From Polyangiaceae bacterium (lineage in GTDB: Bacteria; Myxococcota_A; Polyangia; Polyangiales; Polyangiaceae): a stretch of DNA of 61,304 nucleotides. Position 1 is the first letter of the stretch, and every line of letters starts with the position of its first letter. Positions 57,441-61,304 of this stretch are shown one piece after another. The notes under the pieces are model-generated. The model saw only the letters and a program-made list of their open reading frames with translations. It searched no databases and had not been told where the DNA came from. Both the position numbers and the translations under genes were made by a program. The stretch is from positions 1-61,304 of the forward strand of contig JADLAB010000403.1 in the NCBI GenBank assembly GCA_020848455.1, written 5' to 3'.

Positions 57441-58065
57441 CGTTCGCGCCTCTCGGTCCGGGCTGCTTCGGTGCCGGCGGCGGTGCGCCCGGCGCCGGTC
57501 GCTTGGGTGGCGGGGCGCCCTTGCCCGCCGCCTTGTCGAGCCGGGCGCGCTCGGCGTCCGCCGCCGCTCCGCTGCGCGCCCGGGCGGTCTCCTCGGCTCG
57601 GGCGATCTCCGTGAGCAGGCTCAGCTTGTGCGCCTGGTGCTGCGTCAGCACGTCGCGCGTGCGCTCGAGCTTCTGCTGGAGCGCCGATGCGCGCTCCGCC
57701 GCCTCGCGCGACGCGCGCTCGGAGCGCACGGCGCCGACGAGCGCGCGGCCCGTCGCGCGCCACTCGTCGACGAGCCGCCAGCGCATGGGGGCATGCCGGC
57801 CGTCGCCGCTCGCTCCGGCGCCCCGTGCGCGCTCGATGGCGCGGCGTCCCTCGCCGACGGGGCGCGCGAGCACGGCGGGCGTCAGGCCCTCCGCTCGTGC
57901 CTGTCGCTCGAGCTCCGCGAGCGAGCCCTCGAGCGCCGCCGCGTGCGCGCCGACGTCGGCAGCCTCCTCGACCGCCTGCGACGCGGGAGCCGGCTGCGGC
58001 TCCGCGGCCCAGGCCGCCGGGCCGAGCGCCGTGAGGCAGAGCAGCGTCGCGAGGGGGCGGACCAT
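57424..58065 (-). CDS. Secreted coiled-coil protein
   Basis: 213 aa. Signal peptide (LATLLCLTALGPAAWA, cut before AEPQ) followed by an Ala/Glu/Arg helical region with heptads (LERQARAEG, ASREAAERASALQQKLERTRDVL, LLTEIARAEETARA) and a Pro/Gly-rich end. Probably periplasmic, co-translated with the OmpA-like lipoprotein and thus a likely partner. ATG 58065 chosen because the signal peptide begins there. Confidence 0.78.
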   Translation of the reverse strand: MVRPLATLLCLTALGPAAWAAEPQPAPASQAVEEAADVGAHAAALEGSLAELERQARAEGLTPAVLARPVGEGRRAIERARGAGASGDGRHAPMRWRLVDEWRATGRALVGAVRSERASREAAERASALQQKLERTRDVLTQHQAHKLSLLTEIARAEETARARSGAAADAERARLDKAAGKGAPPPKRPAPGAPPPAPKQPGPRGANGGHAP

Positions 58066-58237
58066 GATGGGGGGCGAGCCTGCGACCGCCGCGCTCGTGG
58101 TCGACGGCCCGATCGTGCGAGGCGTAGCAGCGGACGCCCGGGGGCGCACCGAAAAGCGTGGCCCCGGCGCCGGCGCGCCGTGCGGGGGCGCGGGGGCACC
58201 ACCTGCCTCGAACTCGGCCCGCGCGCGCGGCCCGCCC

Positions 58238-58243
58238 TAGGAT
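58238..58243 (+). promoter_or_regulatory. -10 box (TAGGAT), leaderless kinase gene
   Basis: TAGGAT, 9 nt, GTG 58253. Confidence 0.5.
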
Positions 58244-58252
58244 CGCCGCACC

Positions 58253-60088
58253 GTGAGCAACGACGAGCGACGCGAGGGAGCGGGGGCAGGCGCGGAGCCC
58301 CTCCCGCCCGAGGGCCTCCGGGCCACGATCACGCAGTGCTTCGGGGCTGGACGCCCCCCGCGCGAGCCGCGTCCGGTGCTGCCCCTCGAGGGCGAGGTCG
58401 TGGGCGGCCACTACCGCCTCGTCGAGCTGCTCGGCGAGGGCGCCTTCGGGCGCGTGTACCGCGCCGAGCGCACCGACGTGCCCGAGCACCGGGTCGCGCT
58501 CAAGGTGACGACGCGCGCCGCGCTCGCGGGCCGCAACGTCGAGCGCGAGCTCGTCATGCTCGCGGCCGCCGGGCACCCGAACGTCGTCCAGCTGAAGGAT
58601 CACGGGCTCGCCGACGGGTACGTGTGGTTCACGATGCCCCTGCTCGAGGGCGAGACCCTGAGCGCGCGGCTCGCGCGCGGCCCGCTCGGCCTGCGCGAGG
58701 CCCACGCCGTCTTCCTGCCCATCGCGCGGGGCCTCGAGGCCCTGCACGCCGCGGGCCTCCGCCACCAGGATCTGAAGCCCGACAACGTCTTCCTCGCGCG
58801 CTTCGCCGGCCGCGTGCACCCGGTGATCCTCGACCTCGGGGTCGCCGTGGAGTGCGATTCCTCCTTCGTCGCGGGCACGGTGCTGTTCGGCGCGCCCGAG
58901 CAGGTCGTGGCGCTGCTCGGCACGCCGGGCGGGCTTCCGCTCTCCGACCGCATGGACGTCTACTGCCTCGCGGCGACCCTGCTCTACGCCCTCGTCGGGC
59001 CCGCCAACTTCCCGGGCGAGGACGCGAGCGGGCGCGACGAGCTCGCCGCCGCGTTCCGCGAGCGCGAGCAGGCGCCGCTGCGCGCGGACGCGCTGCCGGC
59101 GTTGAAGGGCGCGCCCCGCGCGCGGCTCGCGGCGGCACTCGGGCGCTGGCTGCGGCACGCGCCGGGCGAGCGACCGAGCGCCGGCGAGCTCGCCCTCGAG
59201 CTCGGCGTGCTGCTCGCGCAGGACGAGGAGCGCGAGCTCGGTCGCCAGCGCGCCCTCGAGCGGCAGCGCGTGGCGCTCGTGCGCCTGCGCTTCGGCGCGG
59301 CGGCGATGCTCGCGGCCGCGCTCGGCGTCGGGGCCTACGCGTACTCGAAGCGCGAGACCCTGCGGCTCGCGGACGAGCTCGCGGCGGCGCGCCGCGAAGG
59401 TGCGCGCTCCTTCGGCGAGCTCGACACGTGCACCGCGGCCCACGCGCTCGCGGCGCGCGATCTCGGAACGTGCGCCGCGGCCCGCGACGCCGAGGCGACT
59501 GCCCACGCGAGCGCGCTCGCCGAGCTCGGCGCCAGCCACGACCGCGCCGAGGCGCTCGCCGCACGCAAGCTCGCCGACGCCGTCGCGGGTACCGCGAGCT
59601 GCGAGGACTCGGCCGAGCGCGCCCGCAAGGCTGCCGCCAAGGACAAGGAGGCGCTCGTCGCGGACCTGGAACGGGCGCGCCGCGAGGCGGACGAGCGCGA
59701 GCAGGCGCAGGCGGCGCTCTCGGCCGAGCGCGACGAGGCGCGGCGCGCGGCCGAGCGTGCCCTCGGGTCTCTCGCCGACGCCGAGCGCGCGCGCGCGAGC
59801 TGCGATGCCGAGCGCACGGGCTGCGGCCTGGAGCTCGCCAGCTGCTCGTCCGCGCGCGAGCGCTGCGCCCACGCCGCCGAGGCCGCGGCCGTGGCCGCGC
59901 GGGCCGGCGCGGCCCCGCCCGTCGCGCCCCCGGCGAGCGCCGGGCACGGTGCCGCCCCCGCGAGCGCGTCCGCCGGCGCGCCCGGGACCCTGCCGCCGGC
60001 CCCCACGGCTCCGGCGCAGCCGGGGGACGTCACGCCTGCCGCGTACGCCCCCGGCGCTCCCGGAGCGAGCGCGGCGCACGGGCGCTGA
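58253..60088 (+). CDS. Ser/Thr protein kinase with periplasmic coiled coil
   Basis: 611 aa. Kinase domain at residues 50-310 with GEGAFGRVY loop and Lys84, but the catalytic loop is HQD (171-173; Asp kept) and DFG is DLG (194-196); both are mild changes seen in some active kinases. One membrane helix at about 344-362 (FGAAAMLAAALGVGAYAY), then a long Ala/Glu/Arg coiled coil with paired Cys (for example CTAAHALAARDLGTC, CDAERTGCGLELASC) outside the membrane, and a Pro/Ala tail. GTG by TAGGAT rule. Divergent from the coiled-coil/OmpA-like lipoprotein operon, a likely functional neighbour. Confidence 0.9.
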   Translation: MSNDERREGAGAGAEPLPPEGLRATITQCFGAGRPPREPRPVLPLEGEVVGGHYRLVELLGEGAFGRVYRAERTDVPEHRVALKVTTRAALAGRNVERELVMLAAAGHPNVVQLKDHGLADGYVWFTMPLLEGETLSARLARGPLGLREAHAVFLPIARGLEALHAAGLRHQDLKPDNVFLARFAGRVHPVILDLGVAVECDSSFVAGTVLFGAPEQVVALLGTPGGLPLSDRMDVYCLAATLLYALVGPANFPGEDASGRDELAAAFREREQAPLRADALPALKGAPRARLAAALGRWLRHAPGERPSAGELALELGVLLAQDEERELGRQRALERQRVALVRLRFGAAAMLAAALGVGAYAYSKRETLRLADELAAARREGARSFGELDTCTAAHALAARDLGTCAAARDAEATAHASALAELGASHDRAEALAARKLADAVAGTASCEDSAERARKAAAKDKEALVADLERARREADEREQAQAALSAERDEARRAAERALGSLADAERARASCDAERTGCGLELASCSSARERCAHAAEAAAVAARAGAAPPVAPPASAGHGAAPASASAGAPGTLPPAPTAPAQPGDVTPAAYAPGAPGASAAHGR

Positions 60089-60112
60089 GCGCGTGACTCG
60101 AGCTCGTGTTGC

Positions 60113-60145
60113 GCCCTTTCGGGCGAAACACTCGTGGCTTCGGGC
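60113..60145. repeat. Dispersed hairpin repeat, copy 2
   Basis: Same element as 7168-7199. Here CGCCC, TTTC, GGGCG (60112-60125) can fold as a hairpin; the ACTCGTGGCTTCGGGC tail aligns with the first copy. Confidence 0.5.
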
Positions 60146-60195
60146 TACCGGCTCCGGGGCTTCGGGCTACAGTGGGTCGCGGTAGGAGCCGCGAC
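60136..60195. repeat. 13-bp direct repeat and hairpin after kinase gene
   Basis: GGCTTCGGGCTAC occurs at 60136-60148 and 60158-60170. Next to it is a 7-bp perfect stem (GTCGCGG with CCGCGAC, 60176-60195). A short TTTT follows at 60210-60213, so it may be a weak terminator of the kinase gene. Confidence 0.4.
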
Positions 60196-60296
60196 GCCGC
60201 GCGCGCGAATTTTCCGGTCGAGGCGCGGTGCTCCCCGGGTTTGACGTGGCGCTTCGGGTCGGATGGAGTGGCCGCGCCCGCCAACAGAAGGTAACC

Positions 60297-60302
60297 TAAC
60301 GT
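60297..60302 (+). promoter_or_regulatory. -10 box (TAACGT), leaderless DUF362 gene
   Basis: TAACGT, 7 nt, ATG 60310. A second TAACCT box lies 5 nt further upstream. Confidence 0.45.
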
Positions 60303-60309
60303 CACTTTC

Positions 60310-61287
60310 ATGAACCGGCTCTCGCGACGCGACGCGCTCCTGCGCTTCGGGAAGGTGGCGGCCGTGCTCGGCGGTGCGTCCGCGGCGACCGCGCTCGCCT
60401 TCGACCGCGGCGGCCCGGGCGTCGTGCGCCCCGGGGCCGGGCAGCAGACGCGCGACTACCGGCCCGACGACCCCGGTCCCGAGGGTGCGCCGGCGGAGCT
60501 CGCGATCGCGCGCGGCGACACCGACGCGGCCCTGCTCGTGCGCCGTGCCGTCGAGGCGCTCGGCGGCATGCGGCGCTTCGTCTCGAACCGCGACGTCGTC
60601 GCCATCAAGCCGAACATCGGGTGGGACCGCGCGCCGGTGCACGCCGCCAACACGAATCCGTTCGTCGTGGCCGAGCTCGTCCGGCAGTGCCTCGACGCCG
60701 GCGCGGCGCGCGTGGTCGTCACCGACGCCTCGTGCAACGAGCCGGGGCGCTGCTTCACGCGCAGCGGCATCTGGCAGGCCGCCTACGACGCGGGCGCGGA
60801 GGTCGTGCTGCCGACGACCCACCGCTTCCGCAACATGCGCATGGGCGGCGAGGTGCTCGACGAGTGGCCGATCTACCGGCCCATCATCGAGTCCGACAAG
60901 GTCATCAACGTGCCGGTGGCCAAGCACCACAACCTCGCGCGCTTCACGGGCGCGATGAAGAACTGGTACGGCCTGCTCGGCGGGCGCCGCAACCGCCTGC
61001 ACCAGAACATCGACGTCTCCATCGCCGATCTGGCGACCTTCCTGCGCCCGACGCTCACCGTGCTCGACGCGACGCGCGTGCTCGTGCGCAACGGACCGCA
61101 AGGCGGCAACATCAGCGACGCCAAGGATCTGTTCACCATCGTCGCGTCGACCGACCAGGTGGCCGCGGACGCCTACGGCTGCGGGCTCATCGGCGTGCGC
61201 CGCGAGGACCTGCCGTACCTGCGCATGGGGCAGGAGCGCGGGCTCGGCACGACGAGCTGGGAGACCCTGCGCACGGTGGAGGTCTGA
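60310..61287 (+). CDS. DUF362 protein with Tat signal
   Basis: 325 aa. The N-terminus SRRDALLRFG followed by a hydrophobic stretch is a twin-arginine signal (RRxxxLRF), so a folded or cofactor-bearing protein is exported. The body has VAIKPNIGWDR, DASCNEPGRCF, KVINVPVAKHHNLARFTGAMKNWYGLL and VLDATRVLVRNGPQGG, the pattern of DUF362. No classic ferredoxin CxxCxxC set is present, but several Cys are. The next gene's start overlaps its stop (TGATG), with GGAGG before it. Confidence 0.92.
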   Translation: MNRLSRRDALLRFGKVAAVLGGASAATALAFDRGGPGVVRPGAGQQTRDYRPDDPGPEGAPAELAIARGDTDAALLVRRAVEALGGMRRFVSNRDVVAIKPNIGWDRAPVHAANTNPFVVAELVRQCLDAGAARVVVTDASCNEPGRCFTRSGIWQAAYDAGAEVVLPTTHRFRNMRMGGEVLDEWPIYRPIIESDKVINVPVAKHHNLARFTGAMKNWYGLLGGRRNRLHQNIDVSIADLATFLRPTLTVLDATRVLVRNGPQGGNISDAKDLFTIVASTDQVAADAYGCGLIGVRREDLPYLRMGQERGLGTTSWETLRTVEV

Positions 61288-61304
61288 TGGCCTGCGCGGC
61301 GTCC
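61287..61304 (+). CDS. Start of a downstream gene, cut by window
   Basis: ATG 61287 overlaps the DUF362 stop (TGATG) and has GGAGG 5 nt upstream. Only six codons (MACAAS) are visible, so no function can be given; genes after DUF362 proteins often encode iron-sulfur or membrane partners. Confidence 0.5.

Overview
This 61.3-kb window has very high G+C and third-codon positions almost always G or C. It reads as a chromosomal segment of a Myxococcota (Polyangia-type) bacterium. Evidence for that is three eukaryote-like Ser/Thr kinases, a double-FHA protein, secreted proteins with a C-terminal Cys/hydrophobic/Arg tail of the MYXO-CTERM type, a MopE-type metal-binding motif, DUF2330 and many TPR and lipoprotein genes. 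I see no rRNA, tRNA, CRISPR array, insertion sequence or phage gene. About 50 genes are called, and the two end genes are cut by the window.

Layout. 1-7.0 kb: TPR protein, M3 metallopeptidase lipoprotein, a secreted tail-anchored protein, a zinc-ribbon membrane protein, a DUF2330 protein and an FGE-fold protein. 7.3-14.2 kb: a four-gene minus-strand operon for a DAB-type inorganic-carbon pump (DabA, a NuoL-like DabB, a second NuoM-like subunit) led by an HTH-EIIA regulator. 14.3-17.3 kb: Ser/Thr kinase and FHA protein. 17.4-28.6 kb: two SDR genes, a beta-lactamase-fold hydrolase divergent from an acyl-CoA desaturase, then PilZ / UTP-sugar uridylyltransferase / DUF2505 / SppA, a lipoprotein, and a CBS protein coupled to a degenerate ABC ATPase. 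28.6-42.8 kb: Cys-rich secreted protein, HtrA-like protease, DUF2804, metallo-beta-lactamase-fold hydrolase, GDPD lipoprotein, Gly/Thr-repeat lipoprotein, SDR, a 1203-aa TPR protein and a frameshifted hybrid histidine kinase. 42.9-45.8 kb: nuoABCD. 45.9-52.7 kb: NAPE-PLD-like hydrolase, Ser/Thr kinase, TlpA-like thioredoxin and a translationally coupled pair of radical SAM proteins. 52.7-61.3 kb: two unassigned proteins, a LuxR-type response regulator, lipoproteins, a coiled-coil/OmpA-like/kinase envelope set and a DUF362 protein.

The strongest cross-cutting signal is in start regions. At least 13 transcription-unit-leading genes have a TANNNT box ending only 6-9 nt before an ATG or GTG start, which predicts leaderless mRNAs, while many other first genes and operon-internal genes carry Shine-Dalgarno sequences. 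This rule supports several GTG starts, including the one that exposes the histidine kinase frameshift.

The most system-like loci are: (1) the three-subunit DAB operon with an EIIA-type regulator and duplicated 18-bp elements over its promoter; (2) the coupled radical SAM pair, one fused to a methyltransferase, with four C-x2-C-x5-C-x-G motifs between them and no visible substrate; (3) the kinase with a periplasmic coiled coil facing a lipoprotein/coiled-coil operon. Functions are read from motifs and family knowledge only; no database search was run.
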